Origin: Streptomyces spinoverrucosus
Lineage (GTDB): Bacteria > Actinomycetota > Actinomycetes > Streptomycetales > Streptomycetaceae
NCBI RefSeq assembly: GCF_015712165.1
Contig: NZ_JADPZX010000001.1
Location: forward strand, 3,608,501-3,672,500
Direction: 5' to 3'
Length of the DNA stretch: 64,000 nucleotides
The stretch's first letter is position 1. The number at the start of each line of letters is the position of its first letter. This document shows positions 35,301-43,774 of the stretch, one piece after another. Below the pieces are notes generated by a model. It worked only from the letters and a program-made list of their open reading frames with translations, did no database searches and was not told the origin of the DNA. The translations under genes and the position numbers were made by a program.

Positions 35301-37315
35301 GCCGAGGTCTGGATCTCCGTCAGGCGCTTACGGGTCCAGAACGTCGGTCCGGCGTTCCAGCACTTCTTGCCGGACTCGCACCGCAGGTCGGCGGGGGTGT
35401 CGTACCAGATGCGGTACTTGCCCGGGTCCTTGTCGGCGAAGTTCGCGTCGGAGCAGGTCAGTGAGCCCTCGTCGAAGCAGCGCTCGGCGACCGTGAAACC
35501 GACGCGGGCCGGGGCGGTCTCGGTGAAGATGTTGTCCTTGCGCTGCCCGTAGTAGATGTGGGACAGGTAGCCGCCGCGGTCGTAGACGACCGGCGCCTTG
35601 AAGTTGAAGTTGCGGGCGTAGTGGTTCTGCTCGGTCTTCCACCACAGGGACATGGCGTTGCCGTGGACGTCCTCGACGTAGTCGAGGTTCCAGCGCCAGG
35701 CCTGGGTGCACCACGAGCCGGCCCAGTCGCCCGCCTTGTAGCAGTCCTCTTCCGAGTGGTTGCCGTAGACCGGCACGGTCAGCACGGAGTCGGTGACGGG
35801 CTGCCCGTCGGTCCAGCCGGGCAGCTTGTGCTTGCCGAAGTGGTAGCGGGTGCCGTCACGGGTGGTGACGACCCAGTACTCGCCGTCCTTGGCGCCGTTG
35901 CCGGTCGTGGAGTCCTTGATCCGCTCGACCTTGGCGCCGTCGCCGTTGGCGGTGAACCACGTGCCCTTGTCCTCGTCCCACACCAGCTCGGTGGTCATGC
36001 CGCCGAGCGACAGGGTGGCGTTGTTCGAGCCCCAGCACAGGTCCGCCGTGCGGTGCGTGGCGTTGTTCGACCCGGGCTTCTTCGAGTCCTCGCGGCAGTT
36101 GGCGTACGTGCGGGTGATGGAGCCCGGGTTGTAGTCCCAGCCGTCGCCGACCCAGGAGGCCTGGTTGTTGGTGGCGGAGGTGCGGCCGTCGACCGACTGC
36201 GAGGAGTAGCTCAGCGCCACCTTGGGCATCAGGCCGCCTGCGCTCTCCGGGACCTGCACCTGGTAGGCGTAGGTGAAGGCGCCCGAGGACGCGCCGGCCG
36301 ACCAGGCACCCGAGGACAGCAGCGGGGTCGCGGTGAAGTCACCGGCGGCGGAGGCGCCGGTGTCCATGGCGCCGATGACCTGCGGGCCGGAGGCGTCGAC
36401 GGCCTGGAGTGCGTCGCTCCGGGAGAAGGACGCGGTGCGGACCGAGGCACCGGACGTCGTCGAAGCCGCTTCGTCGCCCAGCAGGTCGGCGACCGGAACC
36501 GAGCCGGACAGGATCTTGCGGGTGGGGGCGTTCTTGGGAGCCTTGGCCTTGGTGGGCGCATCCTTCGCCGGCACCACCTCCACGGTGCTGCGCAACCGCT
36601 CGGCCTTGTCGTCGTCCGCCTTGCCCGACATGGTCTGCACGCCGCCCTCGGCGGCGCAGTCGCCGCTGTCGGGGGAGGTGAGGACGCATTCGGGCAGCAG
36701 GACGAGGCCGAAGCGGTCGGCGGCCTGGGGGCCGTAGAGGTCGGCGAAGCCGGTGGTGTCGACGGCGAGCGCGACCTGCGCGGCCGGGTCGGCGTCGGCC
36801 GGCGGGGTGACCTGCATGATCATGCCGGAGACGCCCGCGTCCTGGGACGCGGTCGGCGCGGCCAGATCGACCTGCCACTCACCGTCGATCGCGGCCGGGT
36901 CGGTGCCGACGGGCACGCCGAGCGCTACGGGCAGGCCGTTGGAGACCGGAACCGTGGTGCCGGGCTCGGCGTCCGAGGTCAGCGTCGCGGTGCCGGTGTT
37001 CTCCGTCCAGGGGGTGACGGCGACCGGCGCGTACGGGTCGACGGGGACCTCGGGCGCGGTCGTCAGGTTCTTCTCGGCCTCCTCGTCGCCGTCGAGCGAG
37101 GTGCTCTCCGGCAGGTCGGGCAGGTCGATCGGTTCCTCGCGGGTCATGCCGGGGCCGGGGACCGCCCATGCGTCCGCGCCCAGGCTGGTCACCATCAGCG
37201 TCGAGGACAACAAAAGGACGGTCGCCACGCGGCCCTGCCGCCGACGCCGTCGCTGAGACTCCGTCCTGGCCAGGCGTCCCCGCCCCAGCCATGACAGTGG
37301 ACCTTGAGCACGCAT
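29399..37315 (-). CDS. Giant secreted RHS polymorphic toxin: SpvB-like/RHS repeats, ricin lectin, Hint, C-terminal deaminase-like tip
   Basis: The protein has 2638 residues from ATG 37315 (GTG 37360 is in frame). An Arg-rich signal segment (about 20-52) leads into an SpvB-like region (from about 350). RHS/YD repeats follow (about 1130-1815; YDPLGRLVEAW, YDHRGRQITATDPDAGTTET). A ricin B-type lectin domain sits at about 1818-1948 (CLDLNSG, QPIQLYSCN, QSWRF). The RHS core is YDPVVGRFLSADPVLD (about 2085), then an Ala/Lys coiled coil and a Gly/Ser linker. A Hint domain spans about 2355-2500 (FTPGTRVLMADGSTKPIEKV to TYYVLAGATPVLVHN). The 138-residue tip has HAE at 2589-2591 and CPAC at 2616-2619, matching the zinc-binding HxE/CxxC pattern of deaminase-fold toxins. 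The Hint domain presumably releases the tip at HN-C. Confidence 0.88.
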   Translation of the reverse strand: MRAQGPLSWLGRGRLARTESQRRRRRQGRVATVLLLSSTLMVTSLGADAWAVPGPGMTREEPIDLPDLPESTSLDGDEEAEKNLTTAPEVPVDPYAPVAVTPWTENTGTATLTSDAEPGTTVPVSNGLPVALGVPVGTDPAAIDGEWQVDLAAPTASQDAGVSGMIMQVTPPADADPAAQVALAVDTTGFADLYGPQAADRFGLVLLPECVLTSPDSGDCAAEGGVQTMSGKADDDKAERLRSTVEVVPAKDAPTKAKAPKNAPTRKILSGSVPVADLLGDEAASTTSGASVRTASFSRSDALQAVDASGPQVIGAMDTGASAAGDFTATPLLSSGAWSAGASSGAFTYAYQVQVPESAGGLMPKVALSYSSQSVDGRTSATNNQASWVGDGWDYNPGSITRTYANCREDSKKPGSNNATHRTADLCWGSNNATLSLGGMTTELVWDEDKGTWFTANGDGAKVERIKDSTTGNGAKDGEYWVVTTRDGTRYHFGKHKLPGWTDGQPVTDSVLTVPVYGNHSEEDCYKAGDWAGSWCTQAWRWNLDYVEDVHGNAMSLWWKTEQNHYARNFNFKAPVVYDRGGYLSHIYYGQRKDNIFTETAPARVGFTVAERCFDEGSLTCSDANFADKDPGKYRIWYDTPADLRCESGKKCWNAGPTFWTRKRLTEIQTSAQRRTDTTARQVVDRYTLTQSFPVLKTGPNTALWLESVQRTGYARLGSTDDSVTLNAVRFESNAEDMPNRVKRPNDPRPGFSRLRIARVINEYGGETVVTYKQPAGDCATGTGLPGKDDTAALKSNTRLCYPSFWHPDPEAQDIDWFHKYVVESIEELPNVDGAFATQTAYAYKNAGWKLAEAEFTKKSKRTYSQFAGFEQTTVITGADESAIGSKKSKSVTRYFRGMGDTVPVTDITGTEIAKDLEPFAGRIAEELTYTSASDADTDWLSRSVTVPAATELGKRDRDDGLSPLRAWRVTEPEEIAYTKSSGTGDDTRAQRTVKSSTTYESTHGLPTQVESLGDTGRTGDESCTKLEYVHHTGKNLIGLSKQVLVSPTTCANADFADLTTLSGAARTAYDGQDYGTALASTTRGLATQTWSLKGDGSGFQTNGTSEFDTVGRVVEQTDPDGKSGTITYSSNRSGQVFEVTETNALGHTQKQELEPGRSTTLKTTDANGRVSEAKYDPLGRLVEAWAPGRTPSSSSVPDFRAVYTIPAYDPENPDRKPPYVTTHTRGHENRVESSVTLYDGLGRERQTQEEADGGGHLITDTLYNSSGEVWQTNNAYLTHEAKPGELFTPLADTAVPNITRYTYDGLGRVVAETPVLKVVDPLTTEATSQPVPAKATRYEYGEDWSKVINPDGASSYRVYTDALGRTSRVDTFNSEAPDGFTSMRYTYDAHGRLAKATSSADTTHPWTWTYDHRGRQITATDPDAGTTETAYDHRDRPLTTTNARGITVWNGYDELSRPTQQRLNNATGTPLAEFTYDTVTGGKGMPATATRYTDGQAYTQRINGYTKDYQPTSTTQTLPSPVATAWGLQTSYTYGYTYNDQGMLEEASLPAVGRFDAEKLVVRYNEDGKPLSISGKDWYGAETVYDSYGQVLRSTLGAQPYRVWTQASYDESSGELKEQSVYREQTGDKSVVGGNLVSQRSYTYDPAGNVTSIREHSDGIAERQCFGYDPLGQLKTAWTAKDQTACTGPKNSDGTLNVAVGPDNSGYWQEYEYDLVGNRTKLTEKNLTGDTAKDATTTYSYGKADGTQPHTLTKVSKTYTTPQGAQVSAEAERLYELTGETKSVTSLDNGDKQELTWTYDGKVDRIKGQGAGGKTPYVGLADKCLDLNSGLTAADQPIQLYSCNASVAQSWRFTPTPGATQTDPDRGTLRVYDEWCVQPAANTAGSAVELQKCDGSAGQELKRNASGQFTHIASNLCLAVKDANSANATPLVLAGCDSTKAEQQWAAQNDTRHIYGPDGSRLLTIKGKQATLYLGEAEVTVQAGGVLVNTQRTYAAPGGAVMRYAYGNGTEQLVALAGDHQGSTYAEVALNSSNSVRIRKQDPFGNQRGADTVGKNLQTHTGFLGATRDDASGYVPLGARLYDPVVGRFLSADPVLDLNDVLQSNGYAYAHNNPVTHSDPTGLAITLTASERAAALAGAGLSAAQVAQAQATMGKSLTSVILGAAWSVLSDFIGLTDAMACFGGDMWSCGSLIIGAIPWTKLGKIPSVLKAVNRTIDAIQAFRAAKRAAEAVLKAAKAAEAAALRAKKAAIEKAKREAAQRAKKKAAEQAKRTADKAVAQTKKTGNAVQKQAQAKSAPKVSTSKGSSGGGGKGGGSKPGGDSGGSSRNKGGSSGSGGSGKADGGGGGSCPINNSFTPGTRVLMADGSTKPIEKVEAGDKVVATNPKTGERHIETVTAEIKGEGLKHLVKVTIDTDGEAGTKTAEVTATDGHPFWVPELGRWTDATDLKSGEWLQTSTGTYVQVTAVQRWTGQGATVHNLTVSDVHTYYVLAGATPVLVHNCGTGGADPDHLQDIVDDMTDLAGGGANWRTMGALHADTPSGGLDLVAVGARADLTQRQWTALPSLGSGTLAIRVPQPARTVGRDDLWHAEVKLWTEAAGILQIQPRLLVVSRPICPACENFLTRRGATITSATTAEW

Positions 37316-37715
37316 ACGCGTCGTCGACTCCCACCCCAGGCGATGCAAACGTGCCCGCACCCTCTGTCATGAGCGCCACACACATCAAGATCCGTGAATC
37401 GGGGCGAGAAAGGATCCTTGTGGGCTGCGTCACAGTGCATGACACACCAGACAGTCACATCGAGCAACTGATCAGAAATGTGCCGAAATTCCGTTGCTAT
37501 CGACACACGGCAGGTGACCAAAAGGGCACAGACGCGACTTCCATGAACGATCGTCACGGAATCCTCGACGGCTCATCACAGATTTATAAAACCTTCACAC
37601 ATGGACGAGCTGTACGGATCGTGTGATCGTGTGCGCGCCCATGCCCCGCGGCCTGCCGTCCGGGGCTGTCTGTGCTGTCCCAATCCGCCTGGTCCACACG
37701 GGAGTAGACCCCGCC
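37316..37715. promoter_or_regulatory. Divergent promoter region of the RHS toxin and its FG-GAP neighbour
   Basis: The 400-bp gap is richer in A and T than its flanks, with TTTATAAAA near 37585 and several ACA/TGT-rich stretches between 37430 and 37600. Both large secreted-protein genes must be transcribed from it. I see no clear dyad operator. Short frames here lack ribosome-binding sites. Confidence 0.4.
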
Positions 37716-40700
37716 GTGTTCGCGCCGCCTCGTTTTCTCAGCCCCTTCGTGCGCACGCGCACCCGGCTGACACTCACGCTCGGCCTGGTTCTGGCCGCCC
37801 TGACCACCGCCCTGCTGCCCTGGCTGCAGCCTGACGAACCATCGGAATCACAGGCGCGCAAGGCGACCGACGCGAAACAGGCGGGGACCGCGCCTCGTGA
37901 CGAGGCCGCCGCCGCGGCCGAGGCCCGGCGCACCAAGAAGCAGGTGCTCGTCGACACGGCGACCACCGCCACCTCGCTGACCTGGGCCCAGCCGAACGGC
38001 CGGCTGCGCACCCGGATCAGCGCCCTTCCCCAGCGGGCGAAGAACGCCGAGGGCAAATGGGCGCCGATCGACAACCGACTGAAGCGGACGGAGGACGCCA
38101 ACGGCCTCGGCATCCGGCCGGCCAACCCCGCGACGCCGGTTCGGTTCTCCAGCGGCACACCCGGCACGGAAGCCCGCGCCGACCGGTCGTACCAGCGCAG
38201 GCCGCTGACGGACGGTCAGGCCGTTCAGGAAACCGTGCTGGCCGAGACGGACATCGACGGTCACACCGTCGCCTACACCTGGCCGGGAACGCTGCCCGAG
38301 CCGGTGCTGGACGGCCCGCGCGCCCTGTACTCCGAGGTACTGCCGGGCATCGACCTGCTGCTGGTCGCCCGCGAGGAGGGCGGCTTCGCGCAGCTGCTCG
38401 TCGTCAAGACCGAGGAGGCCGCACAGAACGCGGCGCTCGCGACGGTGTCGTACGGACTGCGCTCGAAGACGGCCGTGTTCCAGCACGACGAGACCGCCGG
38501 GCGGGTCCTGGTGCTCGACCGGGACGGCAAGGAGATCGGTTCCGTGCCGACCCCCTTCGCCTGGGACTCCAGCGGCCGTGACCCGGAACTGCCCGAGGGC
38601 CGGTCCGCGCCGCGCACCTCGGTCGCCACACCGGCCGACGTGCTGAAGCTGTCCGGCCTGAGTGGCATCGAGCCGGGCGCGCACCAGGCCCCGATGCCGA
38701 TCCACCTGGAGGGCGACAGGACGGGGACGGCCCGGCTCGATCTGCGGGTCGCCGAGACCGGCCTGCTCACCGACGAGGACGTCCGCTTCCCGGTGTTCGT
38801 CGACCCGACGCTCAACAGTGGCTGGAAGGCGTGGACGACGGCGTACAAGCCGTACCCGAACACCAGCTTCTGGAACGGCACCAACTTCAGCTCCGGCACC
38901 TCCGACGCCCGCGTCGGCCACGAGGACGACACGAACGGCACCGCCCGCTCCTTCTGGCGGATGGGCTACAGCAGCAGCCTGAAGGGCGCGACGATCTCCT
39001 CCGCGACCTTCAAGGTGCTCAACAACCACTCCTGGTCCTGCACCAGTCGCGAGTTCCAGTTCTGGCTGACCGGGTCGATCTCGTCCGGCACGACCTGGAA
39101 CAAGCAGCCGAGCTGGTCGACGCAGCTGCAGAAGAAGTCGTTCGCGCACGGCTGGTCCTCCAGCTCCTGCCCGGACGAGTACGAGTCGTTCAACGTGAAG
39201 ACCGCCGCCCAGCAGGGCGCGGACAGCGGCTGGTCGACCATCACCTTCGGCATGCGCGCGACCAGCGAGTCCGACACCCAGACCTGGCGGAAGTTCCGGG
39301 CGACCTCGGCGACGCTGGAGGTGGACTACAACCGCAAGCCGTACGAGCCCACGGGCGGCAAGTCCACGCCCGGCGGCCCCTGCGAGGTCGGGAGCGCGGG
39401 CGTGACCGTCGGCAAGACCAACATCGTGCTGTCGGCGAACGCCAAGGACCCCGACGGCAACCTCAGCAAGCTGCGCTTCCGCTTCTGGAAGACCGGCGGC
39501 ACCGTCCCGTCCGGCACCCTGGTCACCCCGAACTCCGGCGGAACCGCCACGCTGCCCATTCCCTCCACGTTCCCGCTGGAGGACAAGGCCACCTACTCGT
39601 GGGACGTGCGCGCGGAGGACTCCGGCGGCCTGGTCTCGTCATACTTCCCGCCGGGCACCGATCCCTGCCGGATCACCATCGACGCCAGCGCCCCGCCGCA
39701 GCCCACGATCGAGAGCGACGACTTCCCCAGCGCCACCTCCGACGGCCAGACCTGGGCGAAGGTCAAGTTCGGTGAGACCGGCGCCATCACCTTCACCTCC
39801 GAGGGCGCGACGAAGTTCCAGTACTCCATCGAGGGCCTGAACTGGACATACGTGAACGCCACCAACGGCAGCGCCACCATCGCCGACCTCAGACCACTGC
39901 ACGCGGGCCCCACCACGGTGAGCGTGTACGCCTACGACCAGTACGGCAACCGGAGCGCCCACTCGAGCCACACCTTCTACGTCCCGCCGCGCGACAAGGC
40001 CGACGCCCCTGGCGACACCGGCGGCGACGGCATCGCCGACCTGCTGATGGTGTGGTCCAGCGGCAACCTGTACAGCTGCCCCGGAAGCACCGACGGCGAG
40101 CTGAACAGTTGCCTGGGCGCCTCGTACACCTCGGACAAGAAGCTGCACCCGTCGGGCCACTGGTACGACCCGGACACCGGCAAGGCCGCGCTGATCACCC
40201 ACTACGCGGACACCTACCCCGGCGACGGCATGACCGACCTGTTCGCCGTCACCCCCGACGGCACCTTCTGGATGTACCCCGGTGACGGCTACGGCAGCTT
40301 CGACGTCGACAAGCGGCTCAGGGTCCGCCTCCCCCAGGGCACCCCGGCGCCCTCGACCTGGACGCAGATGAAGGCCGTCGGCGACATCACGGGCGACAAG
40401 TTGCCCGACCTGCTCCTGCGGACCGGCGCCTCGTTCTGGACGCTGTCCGGCTACACCGGTGCGACCTTCCAGACGGCCACGCAGATGCACAACAGCTCCT
40501 GGGACCGACGGGACATCGTCAACGTCGCCGACATCAACGGGGACAACACCCCAGACCTGCTGTGGCGCAACCTGGACAACGGCAACATGTACGTCCGCCA
40601 CGGCAAGCCCGGCGCCGTCAGCGGCAGCGTCGACCTCACCTCGCTCAAGCTGGCGAGCAACTCCCTCAACGGAGACGTGTCCTACGGAACCAACTGGACC

Positions 40701-40883
40701 GAGGCCAACGTGTCGACGGCCCTCGGCATCCCCGACGTCAACGGCGACAACATCCCCGACATCTGGGCCCGATCCGGCTCCGACGGCCAGATACGGATCT
40801 ACCACCCCTCCAGGACCAACACGAACGCCCCCGTGAAGGTCGTCATGACGTCGGACTGGAGTGTGGTCAAGTCCTTCGGCTGA
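37716..40883 (+). CDS. Large exported DNRLRE/FG-GAP repeat protein
   Basis: The 1055-residue protein starts at GTG 37716 (GGGAG 11 nt upstream) and has a hydrophobic segment LTLTLGLVLAALTTALLPWL near residue 20, a signal peptide or anchor. A long N-terminal region (to about 360) ends in VFVDPTLNSGWKAWTTAYKPY, opening a DNRLRE domain (about 366-540). A middle beta-rich part follows. The C-terminus (about 760-1050) is a row of FG-GAP/VCBS-type repeats: GDGIADLLMVWSSG, GDGMTDLFAVTPDG, GDKLPDLLLRTGA, NGDNTPDLLWRN and NGDNIPDIWARSG. These calcium-binding loops should form a beta-propeller. Divergent from the RHS toxin, it may help display or deliver it; that is inference. Confidence 0.85.
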   Translation: MFAPPRFLSPFVRTRTRLTLTLGLVLAALTTALLPWLQPDEPSESQARKATDAKQAGTAPRDEAAAAAEARRTKKQVLVDTATTATSLTWAQPNGRLRTRISALPQRAKNAEGKWAPIDNRLKRTEDANGLGIRPANPATPVRFSSGTPGTEARADRSYQRRPLTDGQAVQETVLAETDIDGHTVAYTWPGTLPEPVLDGPRALYSEVLPGIDLLLVAREEGGFAQLLVVKTEEAAQNAALATVSYGLRSKTAVFQHDETAGRVLVLDRDGKEIGSVPTPFAWDSSGRDPELPEGRSAPRTSVATPADVLKLSGLSGIEPGAHQAPMPIHLEGDRTGTARLDLRVAETGLLTDEDVRFPVFVDPTLNSGWKAWTTAYKPYPNTSFWNGTNFSSGTSDARVGHEDDTNGTARSFWRMGYSSSLKGATISSATFKVLNNHSWSCTSREFQFWLTGSISSGTTWNKQPSWSTQLQKKSFAHGWSSSSCPDEYESFNVKTAAQQGADSGWSTITFGMRATSESDTQTWRKFRATSATLEVDYNRKPYEPTGGKSTPGGPCEVGSAGVTVGKTNIVLSANAKDPDGNLSKLRFRFWKTGGTVPSGTLVTPNSGGTATLPIPSTFPLEDKATYSWDVRAEDSGGLVSSYFPPGTDPCRITIDASAPPQPTIESDDFPSATSDGQTWAKVKFGETGAITFTSEGATKFQYSIEGLNWTYVNATNGSATIADLRPLHAGPTTVSVYAYDQYGNRSAHSSHTFYVPPRDKADAPGDTGGDGIADLLMVWSSGNLYSCPGSTDGELNSCLGASYTSDKKLHPSGHWYDPDTGKAALITHYADTYPGDGMTDLFAVTPDGTFWMYPGDGYGSFDVDKRLRVRLPQGTPAPSTWTQMKAVGDITGDKLPDLLLRTGASFWTLSGYTGATFQTATQMHNSSWDRRDIVNVADINGDNTPDLLWRNLDNGNMYVRHGKPGAVSGSVDLTSLKLASNSLNGDVSYGTNWTEANVSTALGIPDVNGDNIPDIWARSGSDGQIRIYHPSRTNTNAPVKVVMTSDWSVVKSFG

Positions 40884-40904
40884 CATCGCGCGGTACCGGT
40901 TCCA

Positions 40905-40942
40905 CCGGGCCCCGGTCCCCCTGCGGGGCGGCCGGGGCCCGG
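40905..40942. terminator. Terminator after the FG-GAP gene
   Basis: CCGGGCCCCGG (40905-40915) pairs perfectly with CCGGGGCCCGG (40932-40942) over a 16-nt loop, 22 bp after the stop codon. The remaining 180 bp before the convergent hemB stop contain no supported gene. Confidence 0.7.
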
Positions 40943-41124
40943 CCGTCTCCGCTCTCGGCCCCCTCCACGCTCACTCTGCAGAGAAGCGCGCGACGCACGA
41001 CAGCCGTGACCGACCCGAAGACCGGCGATCCCCGGTTCAAGACCTCACCTTCGCCCCGCTGCCGGTGCCCGTCGCGGGCCCCGCCCACGGCTCTGACGGA
41101 GGCGGCGGCACCAGAGGGGACGGC

Positions 41125-42117
41125 TCAGCGCAGCTTCTGTGCCGCCTCGGTGGCCCAGTAGGTGAGGATGTTCTGCGCCCCGGCCCGCTTGATCCCGGTC
41201 AGCGTCTCCAGGATCGCCCGGTCCCGGTCGACCCAGCCCTTCTCCGCGGCGGCCTCGATCATCGAGTACTCGCCGGAGATCTGGTACGCGGCCACCGGTA
41301 CATCCGCGGCGTCCGCGACGCGGGCCAGAACGTCGAGGTAGGGTCCGGCGGGCTTGACCATCACCATGTCGGCGCCCTCTTCCAGGTCGAGCGCCAACTC
41401 CCGCAGGGACTCACGCCAGTTGGCCGGATCCTGCTGGTAGGTCTTCCGGTCACCCTTCAGCGAGGACGCCACCGCCTCCCGGAAGGGCCCGTAGAAGGCG
41501 GACGAGTACTTGGCGGTGTAGGCGAGGATCGCCACATCCTCCCGCCCGATCTGGTCGAGCGCGTCCCGGACGACCCCGATCTGTCCGTCCATCATCCCGC
41601 TGGGACCCACCACATGAGCCCCCGCATCGGCCTGCACCTGCGCCATCTCGGCGTACCGCTCCAGGGTGGCGTCGTTGTCGACCCGCCCCCGCTCGTCCAG
41701 CACGCCGCAGTGACCATGGTCGGTCGTCTCGTCGAGGCACAGATCGGACATCACGAGCAGATCGTCCCCGACCTCGCCGCGCACATCCCGGATGGCCACC
41801 TGCAGGATGCCGTCCGGATCGGTCCCCGGTGTCCCGACCGCGTCCTTCTTCGACTCCTCCGGCACCCCGAAGAGCATGATCCCGGAGACCCCGGCCTCCA
41901 CCGCCTCCACAGCCGCTTTCTTCAGACTGTCCCGTGTGTGCTGCACGACCCCCGGCATCGCCGCGATCGGCACCGGCTCACTCACGCCCTCACGCACGAA
42001 GGCGGGCAGGATGAAGTCGGCCGGATGCAGCCGGGTCTCGGCGACCATGCGCCGCATGGCGGGAGTGGTGCGCAGCCGCCGAGGACGCGTACCGGGAAAG
42101 GATCCGTACTTCGTCAT
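41125..42117 (-). CDS. hemB: Porphobilinogen synthase (delta-aminolevulinate dehydratase)
   Basis: The 330-residue enzyme condenses two 5-aminolevulinates to porphobilinogen. Family blocks are [97 protein letters not shown] and [20 protein letters not shown]. The Schiff-base lysines are in [12 protein letters not shown] and MVKPAGPYL. The start is ATG at 42117 ([16 protein letters not shown]), giving the normal length. It shares strand with the rex-hemA-hemC-hemD operon but is separated from hemD by an oppositely oriented oxidoreductase gene, so it needs its own promoter in 42118-42371. Confidence 0.97.
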   Translation of the reverse strand: MTKYGSFPGTRPRRLRTTPAMRRMVAETRLHPADFILPAFVREGVSEPVPIAAMPGVVQHTRDSLKKAAVEAVEAGVSGIMLFGVPEESKKDAVGTPGTDPDGILQVAIRDVRGEVGDDLLVMSDLCLDETTDHGHCGVLDERGRVDNDATLERYAEMAQVQADAGAHVVGPSGMMDGQIGVVRDALDQIGREDVAILAYTAKYSSAFYGPFREAVASSLKGDRKTYQQDPANWRESLRELALDLEEGADMVMVKPAGPYLDVLARVADAADVPVAAYQISGEYSMIEAAAEKGWVDRDRAILETLTGIKRAGAQNILTYWATEAAQKLR

Positions 42118-42371
42118 ACGCCCTACGCTACGCCCGCCCGGCCCCCGCCTTTGCCGACGCGTAGTCGGGGTCCGCCCCTTCCTTCCCCGCCGTGCGCCCA
42201 CCGCACCCCAGGTCCATCCTGAAAGGGACAGAGGATCACAGGACCCGACGGCCGCTCTCCCGCCGCGACCCACCGGTCCGACGTACCCCACGCCCCGACC
42301 GGCGACGCCGCCCGAGTGCGGCCGCCGCCCTTCCTTCGCAGCCGGAGAACGCGGAGTACCGGGAGAACGCG

Positions 42372-43769
42372 ATGAGTTCGCCCCACGCCATCCCCGACCT
42401 GTTCGCCCTGTCCGACATCCACGGCCCGGTCCTGCGCCCCACCGACCCCGGCTACACCACCGAACTGGCCGGCTTCAACCTGGCCGCACCCCACACTCCC
42501 GACCTCGTCGTCGGGGCGACCGGCGCTGACGACATCGTGGCCGCCATGCGCTGGGCGGCAGCCACCCACACCCCCGTCGCCGTCCAGGCGACCGGCCACG
42601 GCGCGAACTTCCCCGTCGACCACGGCCTGCTGATCAACACCTCACGGATGACCGACGTACACGTCGACGCACGACAGCGCACCGCCACCATCGCCGCGGG
42701 CGCAAAGGCACGGCACGCCCTGGACGCGGCCGCCCCGCACGGCCTCACCATCCTCACCGGCACGTCCACCGACGTCGGCGTGGTCGGCTTCACCCTCGGC
42801 GGCGGCCTCCCGATCCTCGGCCGGGCCTACGGATACGCCTCCGACCTGGTCCGCTCCTTCAACGTGGTCACCCCCGACGGAATCCAGCGCCTGGCCGCCC
42901 CCACCGAGGAACCGGACCTGTTCTGGGCCCTGCGCGGCGGCCAGGGCAACGTGGGCGTGGTCACCGAACTCGTCACCGATCTGGTCCCCCTCACCCGCCT
43001 CCTGGGCGGCGGCATCCACTGCCCCGGCGAGCAGGCGGAGCCGCTGCTGCGTACCTGGAGGGAGTGGACCACCACGGTCCCCGACGAGATGTGCAGCACC
43101 TACGACATCCTGCGCCTGCCGCCGATGCCGGACACCCCTGAGCCCGATCCGCTGGGCGGCGGCTTCCTCGCCCGCGTCGCGATCGCCTGGCCCGGCGACC
43201 CGGACGAGGGCGAGAGGCTCCTGGCCCCGCTCCGAACCGCGGCACCGGTGCTCCTGGACACGGTGGCGGACATCCCCTGCACGGACATGGACCACGTCTA
43301 CATAGAGCCGCAGGACCCCCTCCCCGTGAGGGAGTCCTGCGCCCTGCTGCAGGCCCTGCCCCCAAAGGCGCTCTCCGCGTTCCTCCACGCCTGCGGCCCG
43401 ACGGCACGGTCGGACTACCCGCTCCGCATGGTCGAACTCCGCCACCTGGGCGCCGCCCTGTCCCGCCCGGCCCACACCGAGGACGCGGTCTGCGCCCGGG
43501 ACGCCGCCTACTTCATGGAGACGATCGGAGTCCCGGCCGACCCCGAGGCCGCCGGGGCGGTGGAGACGGCCACCCGGGCCCTCCACACCGCGATGGCCCC
43601 GTACGGCACCGGCCTCACCATGGTCAACGTCCACGGCAGGCCGGGCGACGCACTCGACCGGGCCCGAGCCTGGACCCCGGAGATCTACGACCGCCTGCGC
43701 CACACGAAGGCGACGTACGACCCACAGAACCTGCTCCGCTTCGGCCACGCGGTGCCGCCGGCGGCGTAA
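42372..43769 (+). CDS. FAD-dependent oxidoreductase, PCMH/berberine-bridge type
   Basis: The 465-residue flavoprotein has an N-terminal PCMH-type FAD domain. [22 protein letters not shown], the [23 protein letters not shown] segment (the His of TGHG may hold FAD covalently), and [31 protein letters not shown] (read in parts) are followed by [17 protein letters not shown]. The C-terminal berberine-bridge block ends [19 protein letters not shown]. No twin-arginine or Sec signal is present. GGGAG lies 6 nt before ATG 42372. It is inserted against the direction of the heme genes between hemB and hemD, and its stop is only 5 bp from the hemD stop. The substrate is unknown. Confidence 0.9.
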   Translation: MSSPHAIPDLFALSDIHGPVLRPTDPGYTTELAGFNLAAPHTPDLVVGATGADDIVAAMRWAAATHTPVAVQATGHGANFPVDHGLLINTSRMTDVHVDARQRTATIAAGAKARHALDAAAPHGLTILTGTSTDVGVVGFTLGGGLPILGRAYGYASDLVRSFNVVTPDGIQRLAAPTEEPDLFWALRGGQGNVGVVTELVTDLVPLTRLLGGGIHCPGEQAEPLLRTWREWTTTVPDEMCSTYDILRLPPMPDTPEPDPLGGGFLARVAIAWPGDPDEGERLLAPLRTAAPVLLDTVADIPCTDMDHVYIEPQDPLPVRESCALLQALPPKALSAFLHACGPTARSDYPLRMVELRHLGAALSRPAHTEDAVCARDAAYFMETIGVPADPEAAGAVETATRALHTAMAPYGTGLTMVNVHGRPGDALDRARAWTPEIYDRLRHTKATYDPQNLLRFGHAVPPAA

Positions 43770-43774
43770 CCTCC

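Noticed and set aside
29549..35464. Open frame of 1971 codons antisense to the RHS toxin gene
   Set aside because: It is a shadow of the GC-rich codons of the toxin gene: low-complexity Val/Gly/Arg/Leu composition, no motifs, and an unfavourable frame for third-position GC.
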